Shown piece after piece: positions 8,222 through 17,302 of a DNA stretch of 47,173 bases; position 1 is the stretch's first letter, and the number at the start of each line of letters is the position of its first letter. Source of the stretch: Clostridiaceae bacterium (lineage in GTDB: Bacteria > Bacillota > Clostridia > Acetivibrionales > DULL01). The notes beneath the pieces are model-generated. The model was not told the origin of the DNA and ran no database searches. It saw only the letters and a list, made by a program, of their open reading frames with translations. The stretch is from the NCBI GenBank assembly GCA_012840395.1, contig DULL01000070.1:1-47173 (forward strand), written 5' to 3'. Position numbers and translations under genes: made by a program.

Positions 8222-9585
8222 ATGTCATTTAAAAGAATTCTTGAGTCGTTATGATTGTTATAATGTGCATAGCTATGTTTGGCGGTTGTAGCAATCAGGC
8301 AAAAAAAGATACCACATCTTCTAGCGACAGTACAGAATCATCCAGCACTTCCGGCGATAAAAACACACCTAAAAGCGGTACTATAAACTGGCTCTGTCAG
8401 GACTATGGTGACGTTATGCAGAGGTTGTCTGAAGAATATAAGAAAACTGTCAACTCCAATGTAAATTTTAACATTGAAATCTATCCTAGAACAAAACTGA
8501 TGGAAGTAATTGAAATCAAATTAGGAGCTGGGGAAAGTGATTTTGATTTGCTTTTTGTAGATCAGCCTCTTATTGCAGGTTATACTTGGAAGGATTATTT
8601 GTTACCACTTACTGATTTTTTTACAGAAGGACAAATGAATAATTTTGCTGATGCAGACCGTGCAGCTGGAATGGTGGACGGTGAATTTATGGCAGCACCT
8701 TTAATGTCCTCATCATGCGTGCTTTTAATAAACAAGACTCTTTTAGAACAGGCAGGAATGGTAATAGATCAGAAATATTATGATTTGAAAGAACGTATTA
8801 CATGGGAGAAATTAAAGGATCTTGCTATAGAATTTCAGTCTAAGATGGATCGGGATCATACTAAAGGTTTATGGGGATATGCATTTGACCAGGCTGAAAA
8901 TGTTTATCAGATCCTTGCTCTTGGTAACTCCCTTGGGGAAATTGGTATCGGACCTGACGGCGTAACTGTCGATGGATATTTAAATACTGATGGCTGGGTA
9001 AAAGCACTTACTTTCTATCAAAATTTATATACGGAATGGGGAGTTTCTCCAAATGGAGTTACAAATGATGAAGTCCGTGAACTTTTTGCATCAGGTAAAA
9101 TTGCATTCTATAACACTAACAGTATAAGGGCAAAGAATTTTGGTTTTGACTGTTCTGTCATTTTACATCCCTATTTTGAGGGAGGAATAGCTGCTGTTCC
9201 AACAGGAAGTTGGCATCTTGGAATAAATAAGAATTCGAAGAATGTTGATTTGACAAAAGATTTTCTTGTATGGGCAACTGCTGATAAAGGAGCAGAATTC
9301 TGGATGCTCGCAAACAATCAGGTACCCGCACAGAAGAGTCTGCTTGAGGGAATAATCAATGGCAATTATCCTGCCTTTAACGAATGGCCTCTATATGCTA
9401 CCAAAGTTGGTGTTATGCAGAACCTAAGCGGTGCTGCATTCCCGCGTCCTACTTCAGTTGGATTCCTTGAGTTCGATACGGCTATGACAGCCATGTTCCA
9501 GGATCTTAGAAGTGGTGCAGACGTAAAAACTGCTTTGGAAAATACTACAGCACAGTTAGAAAGCAGTTTCAAGCGTTATCGCTGA
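8222..9585 (+). pseudogene. Family-1 extracellular solute-binding lipoprotein, frameshifted in the signal peptide
   Basis: The ribosome site AAAAAGGAGG fits ATG 8222, which encodes MSFKRILESL and then hits TGA at 8252-8254. The rest of the protein is in another frame from ATG 8251: MIVIMCIAMFGGCSNQ with lipobox FGGC, a Ser/Thr linker, then a sugar-type binding-protein fold of about 420 residues (VDQPLIAGYTWKD, MAAPLMSSSCVLLINK, APTGSW-like and VPAQKS segments). One missing base near 8248-8251 explains the break. ATG 8251 alone has no ribosome site and gives a 13-residue signal lacking basic residues. The gene would capture the substrate for the permeases at 9736 and 10665; nucleosides or ribose derivatives are inferred from the downstream hydrolases. 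Confidence 0.82.
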
Positions 9586-9650
9586 TTCTAAGAAGAAAAC
9601 TATTGATTTTGAGCTAGACACTTCTAAATAATTTTGAAATATTTTAAGTT

Positions 9651-9681
9651 CCTGGGGGAAGAAGAAATATCTTCTCCCAGG
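9651..9681 (+). promoter_or_regulatory. Stable intercistronic hairpin between binding protein and permease
   Basis: CCTGGGGGAAGA (9651-9662) pairs with TCTTCTCCCAGG (9670-9681), 12 pairs including one G-U, with a 7-nt loop. No T-tract follows, so it is more likely an mRNA-stabilising or attenuating hairpin that sets high binding-protein to permease ratios than a terminator. Confidence 0.65.
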
Positions 9682-9735
9682 TAACAATATAAAATGTTAT
9701 AACTAAACCTCTGTATATTTGGGAGGATAAACGTT

Positions 9736-10650
9736 ATGTTAGCAATACCTGGTGCGAAATTTCTAGGTAAGAATCGCTCAATTTATACTAATTTTAATTG
9801 GAAACTAATAATACCTTATTTTTTCGTACTGCCTGCAATACTAATACTTGCCATTTTTAAGTTGTTTCCGGTTTTTATTAGTCTGTATGGAAGCCTTTTT
9901 AAAACCGGAGCCAAAAGTGTATCCATATTTGTAGGATTTCAGAACTATGTAGAATTATTTACTGATTCAATATTTTATATTTCCCTGAAAAATACAGTTG
10001 TTTTTAACCTTGTTACTACGCCGGTTCAGATTTTTTTCGCATTTCTGTTAGCACTGGTTTTTAATCAAAGATTGAAAGGAATTAAAATCTACAGGTCTAT
10101 CTTTTATATGCCTGTTGCCACTTCCTTGGTAATGGCAACTATTGTATGGAGTATGATGATGAATCCATATCAAGGCATACTGAACAGCTTCCTTGGTATG
10201 TTTGGAATACCCAACCAGAAATTTCTTACAGATCCAAAGCAGGCGCTGTGGTGTGTGATGCTTATTGCCACATGGAAAGGTACTCCATATTGGATGATGT
10301 TCCTGCTGGCAGGTTTACAGGGTATATCCGACAGTGTTTTTGAAGCTGCCCTGATCGATGGCGCAAGTGGTTTAAAGCGGACTGTATATGTAACTATACC
10401 TTTATTAAAGAATACTTTTGGATTTGTATTCATATCCAATACCATAGCAAACTTACTTCTGTTTGTTCCAATGTATGTACAAACTAAAGGCGGACCAATG
10501 AATTCTACAAATGTATTAATGTATGAGGCCTATAAGTCGGCTTATAACTACAATAATATGGGCAGGTCATATGCAATTGTTGGTATATTATTGCTGCTAA
10601 GCATGGCTTTTGTTGCTATACAAAATAGATTTTTTGACATCACAGATTAA
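9736..10650 (+). CDS. CUT1-type sugar ABC transporter permease (MalF-like)
   Basis: This 304-residue protein has six predicted membrane segments and the cytoplasmic EAA loop in SVFEAALIDGASGLKRTVYV near residues 204-223, where the shared ATPase docks. Start ATG 9736 has GGGAGGA at good spacing. It is followed within about 15 bp by the partner permease. No ATPase gene lies in the operon, as is common in Firmicutes that use one MsmX/MsmK ATPase for several importers. The substrate is probably a nucleoside or ribose-containing compound given the downstream hydrolases; sequence alone does not show it. Confidence 0.9.
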   Translation: MLAIPGAKFLGKNRSIYTNFNWKLIIPYFFVLPAILILAIFKLFPVFISLYGSLFKTGAKSVSIFVGFQNYVELFTDSIFYISLKNTVVFNLVTTPVQIFFAFLLALVFNQRLKGIKIYRSIFYMPVATSLVMATIVWSMMMNPYQGILNSFLGMFGIPNQKFLTDPKQALWCVMLIATWKGTPYWMMFLLAGLQGISDSVFEAALIDGASGLKRTVYVTIPLLKNTFGFVFISNTIANLLLFVPMYVQTKGGPMNSTNVLMYEAYKSAYNYNNMGRSYAIVGILLLLSMAFVAIQNRFFDITD

Positions 10651-10664
10651 AAGGAGTGAAAAAA

Positions 10665-11522
10665 TTGTTTACCTTATCCAGAAAACATAAAACAGCTATT
10701 GGTAATATACTCCGACATATATGCCTTATATTATTTGCTTTTATTTTCCTGATGCCTATTCTATGGTTTGTAACATCATCCTTCAAGACAAATGAAGAGG
10801 TCTTTGCAAACATAAATCCATTTTCACTGGCAAAGATGCTTTTCGGGAATTATACATTGACTTCATATATATCAATATTTGTGAAGTATTAATTTTACCG
10901 TCCGGTTTTTAATACAATTCTGGTTTCCGCCCTTACTATATTGTTTGGAATATTGTTCGCATCTATGGCCGGGTATGCATTTGCCAAAATGAAATTCTAT
11001 GGTAGAAAATTAATGTTCCTTCTTGTAATATTTGCAATTATGGTGCCATTTGACGCAATTGCCATTCCACTTTACGCGATTATAAACAAATTGAAATGGA
11101 TTAATACATATCAGGCTTTAATTGTTCCTACTCTAGCAAATGGTATGGTAATATTCATGTTTAAGCAGTTTTTCAAAGATGTTAGTGATTCTCTTATTGA
11201 GTCTGCAAGAATTGATGGCGCCAGTGAATTTGTAACCTTTTTTCGCATAGTATTTCCGATTTCAAAACCAACCATAATAAGCGGTGCTTTAATTCTATTT
11301 ATGGCTCAGTGGAACGCTTTCATGTGGCCTTTGTTATGTGCCCGTTCACCACATCTTAGGATGATGCAGGTAGCACTTTCAGAATTTCAGACGGAATTTG
11401 GGACACAATGGTCAGAATTATTTGCAGGGATGACTATAGCCTTGATAATCCCCTGTATGATCCTTTTACCATTTCAAAAGTACTATATACGCGGTATAGC
11501 AACCTCTGGCATGAAAGAATAA
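10665..11522 (+). pseudogene. CUT1-type sugar ABC permease (MalG-like), interrupted by an in-frame TAA
   Basis: The sequence reads as one MalG-like permease in a single frame except for TAA at 10890-10892, after ...SIFVKY and before FYRPVFNTILVS. After the stop the expected membrane segments and the EAA loop (ESARIDGASEFVTFFRIVFP) follow to 11522. TTG 10665 is preferred as start because AAGGAG at 10651-10656 lies 8 nt upstream, whereas GTG 10656 overlaps that site. Both halves are well conserved, so the lesion is recent or a sequence error. Without readthrough the importer lacks its second membrane subunit. Confidence 0.85.
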
Positions 11523-11555
11523 ATCTCCAAATACCTGATCAGGGAGGAAAATATA

Positions 11556-12491
11556 ATGAAAAGAATACCTTTGATAATTGATACAGATCCCGGTCATGAT
11601 GATGTTGTAGCTATCATACTGGCTTTATCCTCACCTAAGCTGGATGTGAAAGCCATAACAACAGTACAGGGAAATCAGACATTAGATAAGACAACACGTA
11701 ATGCTCTTAGACTGAGAGATTTTATTAAAAGGGATTTTGTAATAGCGGCTGGTGCTGCACATCCAATGATAACTCCAATAGTTACAGCAAAAGGACATGG
11801 CATTACGGGACTTGATGGATCTACCATGCCTGAGCCTGTTTCAAAACCTTCAGATTTATCTGCAGTAGAAACCATAGCAAAAATTGTTGAAGAATCCGAG
11901 GAGCCTGTTACCATATGCATTTTAGGCCCCTGTATAAATATTGCAACATTTATTCTGGCATACCCTCACCTTCTGCACAAAGTTAAAAGGCTTAGCATAA
12001 TGGGAGGAGGATTTTTCAGAGGAAACAGAAGCCCTGCCGCAGAAATGAATTTCTATGCTGATCCATTAAGTGCAGCCATTGTTTTCAAAAGCGGAATTCC
12101 TATAACACTGTTTGCCCTGGACATTACTCTTAAAACAGGTATGATGCCTGAAGATGTAGAGAGACTGGGTTCTCAGAAAGATCCGCTTTCCCAGGAGATT
12201 TACCGTTTAATGCTTTTTTATCAGAACACACACCGGAAGCTTGGCCGGGAAATGGTACCTGTTCACGATGCATTAACTGTTGCCTGGTTAATTAATCCTG
12301 ATTTGTTTGAACTTCGTCCTGCATATGTGGAGATTGATTATCATGGACGATACACAAAAGGCTCAAGTATTGTAGATTTCCATGACCAGACGGGTAAGAA
12401 GCCCAATGTATTGTTTGCAATTGGCGCTAAGCGTGAGGAAATTATATCTATGATTTTAGATGGAATAAGAAAGATAGGTGAAACAATATGA
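11556..12491 (+). CDS. Inosine/uridine-preferring nucleoside hydrolase, motifs intact
   Basis: This 311-residue enzyme has the Ca-binding N-terminal motif IIDTDPGHDDVVAI (Asp cluster at residues 8-16), MGGGF near 150, NFYADPLSA near 165 and the C-terminal VPVHDALTV that supplies the His-Asp pair. It hydrolyses the N-glycosidic bond of ribonucleosides in the cytoplasm, giving base and ribose. It follows the importer permease by 33 bp with a GGGAGG ribosome site and overlaps the next paralogue by 4 bp (ATGA). Ribose would pass to the ribokinase at 3712-4644. Preferred base is not evident from sequence. Confidence 0.92.
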   Translation: MKRIPLIIDTDPGHDDVVAIILALSSPKLDVKAITTVQGNQTLDKTTRNALRLRDFIKRDFVIAAGAAHPMITPIVTAKGHGITGLDGSTMPEPVSKPSDLSAVETIAKIVEESEEPVTICILGPCINIATFILAYPHLLHKVKRLSIMGGGFFRGNRSPAAEMNFYADPLSAAIVFKSGIPITLFALDITLKTGMMPEDVERLGSQKDPLSQEIYRLMLFYQNTHRKLGREMVPVHDALTVAWLINPDLFELRPAYVEIDYHGRYTKGSSIVDFHDQTGKKPNVLFAIGAKREEIISMILDGIRKIGETI

Positions 12492-13378
12492 AAAGGCCTG
12501 TAATAATAGATACTCCAGCAAATATTGGCGTATTTTTTGCTTTAGCTTATTCTTCAAAACAGTTTGATATCCGTTTTTTATCAGCATGCTCTTATGGTAA
12601 TGCAATACAGTTGTGTTCAGCCAGAGATATGCTTGAAATGAATATTCCGGTCTATACCGGAGCGGTTAAGCCAATAATACGTGATGTAACCAGCCCCTGG
12701 AGAGGTCCGAAGGGTGACCGTGATTTTTCTGGATTGTTTTTTCAATCAGAATCAATGTATCCTCCTGAAAGCGGGTATGTCTGGGACGCAATAATGAATG
12801 AGGCTAAAAAACAAGAAGGAGCTCTCGAAATAATTACTTTAGGGAGCCTGACAAACATTGCTATTGCATTGTTAAAATATCCTGCTTTAGAGAAGCTTAT
12901 TTCGAAGATAACAATAATGGGAGGCGCACGCTTTTGCGGCAATTGCCCTGATGCTCCTCAGTCTGAGTTCAATTTCTACTACGATCCGGAAGCTGCCCAT
13001 ATAGTTATAGATAGTGGTATTCCAATTCTTATTGCAGATATAAATACCTGTATAGGTGTTGAATGGAACTGGGAGGATATAAATCAACTCTTTGCAGCTG
13101 TTCCCAGGATCGAATATATGAAATCATATATTTTCCGTAAATATGGATATTGCTGTTCACTTAACGAGCTGGTGGCTGTAGCACTTGCAGACAGTTATTC
13201 TGAAGCTAAAACAATGAATTTGGTTGCCAATGTGGAAACAGATTCACAAATTGCCAGGGGAAAACTTGTACTTGAACATGATACTGTGGCAATGGGATTA
13301 GAACCTAATGCTACTTTATTTAGCTCACTGGATGAGGAAAGTTTAAAGAAAAGAATAATAAGTGTGCTTAATAATTAA
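12488..13378 (+). CDS. Nucleoside-hydrolase-fold protein lacking catalytic motifs (probable pseudoenzyme)
   Basis: This 296-residue protein keeps the overall family fold: TLGSLTNIAIAL, IMGGARF and NFYYDPEAAHIV align with the active paralogue upstream. The N-terminal Asp cluster is replaced: IIDTPANIGVFFAL lacks the second, third and fourth Asp and is two residues shorter. The C-terminal HDAL is LNEL. These residues bind the Ca ion and ribose in the family, so hydrolysis is unlikely. The reading frame is intact, and the start overlaps the stop of the active enzyme (ATGA), so the two are coupled. It may be a partner or regulatory subunit of the upstream enzyme; that is inference. Confidence 0.82.
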   Translation: MKRPVIIDTPANIGVFFALAYSSKQFDIRFLSACSYGNAIQLCSARDMLEMNIPVYTGAVKPIIRDVTSPWRGPKGDRDFSGLFFQSESMYPPESGYVWDAIMNEAKKQEGALEIITLGSLTNIAIALLKYPALEKLISKITIMGGARFCGNCPDAPQSEFNFYYDPEAAHIVIDSGIPILIADINTCIGVEWNWEDINQLFAAVPRIEYMKSYIFRKYGYCCSLNELVAVALADSYSEAKTMNLVANVETDSQIARGKLVLEHDTVAMGLEPNATLFSSLDEESLKKRIISVLNN

Positions 13379-13400
13379 TTTTTCCGGGGATGATGTGAAA

Positions 13401-14687
13401 ATGAAACTAAATAAAGAAGCACAGGAATTAAATGAAATCTTTCAGGAAAGTCCTGAAGTATATGAGATGCTTTCTGACTTTGGCAAACGTATTTATTTTT
13501 TAGAAAGTGGCGTACTTGCCCAGTCCTGGGAAGCAAGAGAAAAGGCATTCCGGTTTAATGCTACACTTGGAGAAGCCCAGTCAAACAGGGAAACAATCTA
13601 TTCAAGAACTTTTCACGATGCTTTTTTGGGATTTGCTCCAAATGAAGTATATCCTTACGCACCGCCTGCCGGTCTGAAAGAGCTTCGTCAGCTATGGCTG
13701 GAAAAAATGCTTCGAGAAAATCCTTTGTTCGAATATATTAATATTTCACTACCAGTTGTTACAACCGGTGTTACCCATGGGCTTTCTCTGGCGGCAGACC
13801 TTTTTCTTAATCCGGGGGATAGGGTGGTGGTTCACGATAAACACTGGGAGAACTATGAATTAATTTTTGAAGTGCGAAATTCAGCAATCATTGAGACTTA
13901 CCCAATGTTTGTAAATAATAGTTTTAATGTTTCCGGATTGGAGAACTGCATAAATGCATGCCAGTCAGACAAGGTCTTCGTTATATTAAACTTCCCCAAT
14001 AATCCTACGGGATATACCCCTGCCATGAAAGAGGCAGAGGAAATAGCAGCCGCATTGGTACGCTGTGCCGAAGCGGGAAAGAAAATTGTTGCACTATGCG
14101 ATGATACCTATTATGGATTATGGTATAATGATGAGGTTATTCATGAATCTATCTTTGGCCTTATAGCCGGGTCTCATCCTTCAATTTTAGCCATCAGGCT
14201 GGACGGGGCTACAAAGGAGCATTTTGCCGGTGGATTCAGGGTGGGATTTATAACTTTCGGAGGAAAATCTGGAGAAGTGCTTACAGCATTGGAAAAGAAG
14301 GCTATAGGGACCATCCGGGCAAGCATATCCAGTAGTTCCCGTACATCACAGGCAATTTTGTTTAAGATACTCAGTGACAGTAAATATACCCAGGAGTTAA
14401 TGGAAGGCAGGCAGTTGCTTTGTGAGAGAGGGAAGGAGGTTATGGAGCTTATTAAGAAAGGAAGCAGTAAAAACCTCTGGAATGCTTATCCGTTTAATTC
14501 GGGATATTTTGTATGTATTAAGGTATCGAAAAATGCAAGAAGAGTCCGTGACTATTTGCTTTCGCAATATGGAATAGGAGTAATAGCAATTTCTGATGAG
14601 GATATCAGGATTTCAGTCCCCTGTATTGAAATAAATGAAATCAGAGAGTTATTCAGCATATTGGATGAAGCCATAGAAAGTGCTTAG
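13401..14687 (+). CDS. PLP-dependent class I/II aminotransferase
   Basis: This roughly 428-residue fold-type I enzyme has LNFPNNPTGYTP near residue 195, CDDTYYGL near 235 for the PLP-pyridine Asp and Tyr, and RLDGATKEHFAGGFRVGF near 265 with the Schiff-base Lys in ATK. Arg near the C-terminus (DIRISVP) fits substrate-carboxylate binding. Start ATG 13401 is chosen with GGGGATGAT upstream; GTG 13395, two codons earlier, is equally close. It follows the degenerate hydrolase by 22 bp and is probably in the same operon. Why an aminotransferase accompanies nucleoside hydrolysis is not clear; amino-acid or amino-sugar substrates are possible. Confidence 0.85.
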   Translation: MKLNKEAQELNEIFQESPEVYEMLSDFGKRIYFLESGVLAQSWEAREKAFRFNATLGEAQSNRETIYSRTFHDAFLGFAPNEVYPYAPPAGLKELRQLWLEKMLRENPLFEYINISLPVVTTGVTHGLSLAADLFLNPGDRVVVHDKHWENYELIFEVRNSAIIETYPMFVNNSFNVSGLENCINACQSDKVFVILNFPNNPTGYTPAMKEAEEIAAALVRCAEAGKKIVALCDDTYYGLWYNDEVIHESIFGLIAGSHPSILAIRLDGATKEHFAGGFRVGFITFGGKSGEVLTALEKKAIGTIRASISSSSRTSQAILFKILSDSKYTQELMEGRQLLCERGKEVMELIKKGSSKNLWNAYPFNSGYFVCIKVSKNARRVRDYLLSQYGIGVIAISDEDIRISVPCIEINEIRELFSILDEAIESA

Positions 14688-14748
14688 TATAATGTAGAAA
14701 ATACATAGTACAATGTGGAAAATGCATAGAACTACGTGTAGGATTCAT
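14686..14748. repeat. Three 21-bp tandem repeats after the aminotransferase gene
   Basis: Units start at 14686, 14707 and 14728 with consensus close to AGTACAATGTGGAAAATGCAT. The first unit includes the stop codon region of the aminotransferase gene. Units differ at several positions, so the array is not very recent. Confidence 0.75.
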
Positions 14749-14757
14749 AGAACAAAC

Positions 14758-14869
14758 ACTTGCAGCATGAAGTAAAAACTCGCAACATAAAATTAATACT
14801 TGCAACATAAAACCAATACTTGCAACATTAAACCAATACTCGCATATGTTTATACTTGCATATGATTAG
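14758..14869. repeat. Six tandem repeats of about 20 bp before the DUF401 gene
   Basis: Consensus ACTTGCAACATAAAACCAAT. Four near-full units start at 14758, 14778, 14798 and 14818, followed by two shortened units at 14838 and 14854. Units are directly adjacent with no unique spacers. The array ends just before the ribosome site of the transporter gene at 14887. Confidence 0.8.
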
Positions 14870-14886
14870 CAGAGGGGGTAGTAAAT

Positions 14887-16113
14887 TTGTGGCAATTTGT
14901 AGCTGTTATAGTTACATTTCTGATGCTTCCGGTGCTTACTAAAAAATTTAAACTGAACCTGACTTTATCTTTGATAATATGTAGCCTTGGGATTCACCTG
15001 CTAGTTTTTCGTTCATTGAAAGTTCTATATACCGTTATACTCAATACACTTTCTTTTACAACAATCAACGTGGTATTAACTATTTTTTTAATCAGCATCC
15101 TTAGCAATTTAATGAAGCATTATGGTTTATTGGATGATATAGTTACTTCGCTTAAGAGCCTTTTTAAAAGCCGAAGACTGCTAATTGGAGCAATTCCTTT
15201 GGTTATAGGCATGCTCTCAGTTCCAGGGGGTGCATATCTGTCTGCACCATTTGTGGATGATTTAGGTAAAGATATGAATATTGCACCGGAAAAGCGGGCA
15301 GTAATTAATCTGACTTTCCGTCATATAGCAATGCTGATAAATCCTTTTTCTACACCCCTGCTTTATATTGCTGCAAGTGTACCGGATTTAAGCATCTATA
15401 AACTTATTTTGCTTAATATTCCTCTTGCGCTGGTAATTATGGCAGGATCAGTAAAATTATATATGCCTGGTCCAAGATCTTTCACAGATGATAAACCCAA
15501 TGAATATTCAAAAAGAGAAAACATAAGAAGGTTATTATTAGGGATTTCTCCGATAGTTATTGCCATATTGTTTAACGGAATACTTAGAATCCCTATGTCA
15601 GCAGCAATAGCAATTAGTATATTATGGGTCTGGATTATCTGCCCTAAAAAAGACTTTATTGATGCTATCAGGAAAGGTTTAAATTTTGATTTGCCTGTAA
15701 TGATACTGGTGGTTTTCTTTATTCAGAATACCATTTTACAGATGACCGATATAATGGATACTTTCAAGATTATGTTTGAAAGCCCTTCTACAATAGTAAT
15801 TTTGTTAGCATTATTGTTGGGTTGTTTCTTTATTGGAACTGTTACAGGGTTAAACCTGGCGGTACTTGGTGTATTCATTCCTATTATACTTTCACTGCCA
15901 CTGACGACCTCAGAGCTTTGGTTGTTTGTTTTCTTCCTGAATATTTGGTCATTTTTAGGTTATTATTACTCTCCGCTTCATTTGTGCCAGATACTTACAA
16001 TAAAATACATAGATGTGCCAACCTTAAGTGTATATAAACAACATATAAAGCTATTTCCATGGCTTGCGGCAGTTTCCTTCATACTTTATTATCTTTACAG
16101 CTTATTGTTATAA
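14887..16113 (+). CDS. DUF401-family integral membrane permease
   Basis: This roughly 408-residue, very hydrophobic protein has about ten to twelve membrane segments and the family hallmark LSVPGGAYLSAPFVDDLG near residues 108-125 with NLTFRHIAMLINPFSTPLL following, as in DUF401 proteins related to citrate/gluconate-type anion permeases. TTG 14887 is the start: AGAGGGGG at 14871-14878 lies 8 nt upstream. It lies between the aminotransferase and the second pair of nucleoside hydrolases. Transport of an organic acid or of a nucleoside breakdown product is possible; the substrate cannot be told from sequence. Confidence 0.78.
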   Translation: MWQFVAVIVTFLMLPVLTKKFKLNLTLSLIICSLGIHLLVFRSLKVLYTVILNTLSFTTINVVLTIFLISILSNLMKHYGLLDDIVTSLKSLFKSRRLLIGAIPLVIGMLSVPGGAYLSAPFVDDLGKDMNIAPEKRAVINLTFRHIAMLINPFSTPLLYIAASVPDLSIYKLILLNIPLALVIMAGSVKLYMPGPRSFTDDKPNEYSKRENIRRLLLGISPIVIAILFNGILRIPMSAAIAISILWVWIICPKKDFIDAIRKGLNFDLPVMILVVFFIQNTILQMTDIMDTFKIMFESPSTIVILLALLLGCFFIGTVTGLNLAVLGVFIPIILSLPLTTSELWLFVFFLNIWSFLGYYYSPLHLCQILTIKYIDVPTLSVYKQHIKLFPWLAAVSFILYYLYSLLL

Positions 16114-16202
16114 CAGTTTGATCATATAGGTTGAATATATTTATCATTTGTTTACTATTTATCTACTTTGCTTATTTTCTTTTTGTTTTGGGAGGGTTCT
16201 AT

Positions 16203-17210
16203 ATGTCAGTTAAGAAAAAAGTTATTCTGGATGTAGATACCGGTAGTGATGATGCAGTTGCCATAATGTCTGCAGTACTTTGTGAAGAACTTGAAGTCTT
16301 AGGTATTATTGCCACTTTTGGTAATCAGCCCTTGAAATATACTTTACCCAATACCCTCAGAGTTGTAGAATTTCTAAAATGTAATGTTCCGGTTTACAGG
16401 GGTTTTGGAGTCCCCATTGCAAAGGATCTCACGCCCAGCAGGAATAAGAATGTAAATACAGATTATACTGTTCTGGAAAGGGTTGTTAATGGAAAAGTAT
16501 TAGCAATACATGAAAAAGAACTGCCTCTGCCCGGACCAACGATAGCGGAGCAACCGGAGCATGCTGTTACCTGGTTACTTAGGACTCTAAAAGAAACAAA
16601 GGAAAAAATTACACTTATTCCTGTTGGGCCTATGACAAATGTTGCCACTGTCCTGCGTATGGATCCTTCGGCTGCAGAAAACATTGAGGAGATTGTTGCT
16701 ATGGGGGGAGGAGTATATGTCCATAATATAACACCCTGTGCTGAAATTAACTTCTACAATGACCCTGAAGCTGCAAAGATAGTTTTAAATTCGGGTGTTC
16801 CCGTAACTTTGGTTACTTTGGATGCAACTCATAGCTCCTGGTTTGGCTATGAGGAGGCAGACCAAATTGCGGCCGTAGGGACTCCTGCGGCAGAATTTGC
16901 AGCAAATCTCTTACGTCACCGTATTTCATCTGCAAATAGGCTTGGAATCCGCAAAGAACAGAAAAGCGCCTTACATGATGTATTGGCTGTATGCAGTGTA
17001 ATTGATAAATCAATTCTAACTGATCTGAGACATGAAAAATGTGATGTTGACATTGGGGGAAATTATGCGGATGGCGCTTTGATAGTTGACCGCCGTCCTG
17101 TGGCCAGGCTTGATTTACCTACATATATTGCTTATAAGGCTGATAAAGATAAACTGTTATCTATGCTTTGCAGGCACCTTTCCAATATGAAAGCCCAGGA
17201 GGATATATGA
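16203..17210 (+). CDS. Nucleoside hydrolase (third family member), motifs intact
   Basis: This 335-residue enzyme starts MSVKKKVILDVDTGSDDAVAIM with the full Asp cluster, contains VAMGGGVYVHN, NFYNDPEAA and SALHDVLAV with the His-Asp pair. Start ATG 16203 follows GGGAGGGTT; the frame extends upstream to a TTG at 16131 encoding a hydrophobic stretch, but no ribosome site supports that longer form. It is closely related to the next gene, sharing the long conserved segments SGVPVTLVTLDATHSSWFGY and TDLRHE, so the two arose by duplication. It would cleave ribonucleosides, perhaps with a different base preference from the enzyme at 11556. Confidence 0.9.
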   Translation: MSVKKKVILDVDTGSDDAVAIMSAVLCEELEVLGIIATFGNQPLKYTLPNTLRVVEFLKCNVPVYRGFGVPIAKDLTPSRNKNVNTDYTVLERVVNGKVLAIHEKELPLPGPTIAEQPEHAVTWLLRTLKETKEKITLIPVGPMTNVATVLRMDPSAAENIEEIVAMGGGVYVHNITPCAEINFYNDPEAAKIVLNSGVPVTLVTLDATHSSWFGYEEADQIAAVGTPAAEFAANLLRHRISSANRLGIRKEQKSALHDVLAVCSVIDKSILTDLRHEKCDVDIGGNYADGALIVDRRPVARLDLPTYIAYKADKDKLLSMLCRHLSNMKAQEDI

Positions 17211-17286
17211 AAGCCTAGAAGGTTAATATGAAACCCAGAAGGATATATGAAATTCCAGAAGGTAATATGAAACTCAGGAGGAAAAC
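17187..17286 (+). repeat. Five tandem 19-21-bp units, each with a Shine-Dalgarno-like site and ATGAAA
   Basis: Units begin at 17187, 17207, 17228, 17247 and 17267, each ATGAAA followed by a C-rich stretch and AGGAGG or AGAAGG. The first two overlap the 3' end and stop codon of the upstream hydrolase. The last AGGAGG is 24 nt before the start of the next gene. The array apparently grew by repeated copying of an intercistronic ribosome-site segment. Confidence 0.8.
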
Positions 17287-17302
17287 TAAGGGGAAATGTA
17301 AA

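Noticed and set aside
9651-9681. Rho-independent terminator
   Set aside because: The stem is strong but no T-run follows, and the downstream permease needs cotranscription.
10890-10892. Recoded stop codon (selenocysteine or pyrrolysine) in the permease
   Set aside because: The codon is TAA, not TGA or TAG, and permeases of this family have no such residue; a nonsense mutation or error is simpler.
14686-14869. CRISPR-like direct repeats
   Set aside because: Units are contiguous with no unique spacers, are degenerate and have no cas genes nearby; they are simple tandem repeats.
16131-16202. N-terminal hydrophobic extension (possible signal peptide) on the third nucleoside hydrolase
   Set aside because: The upstream TTG has no ribosome site, while ATG 16203 has GGGAGG at normal spacing and gives the usual family N-terminus.
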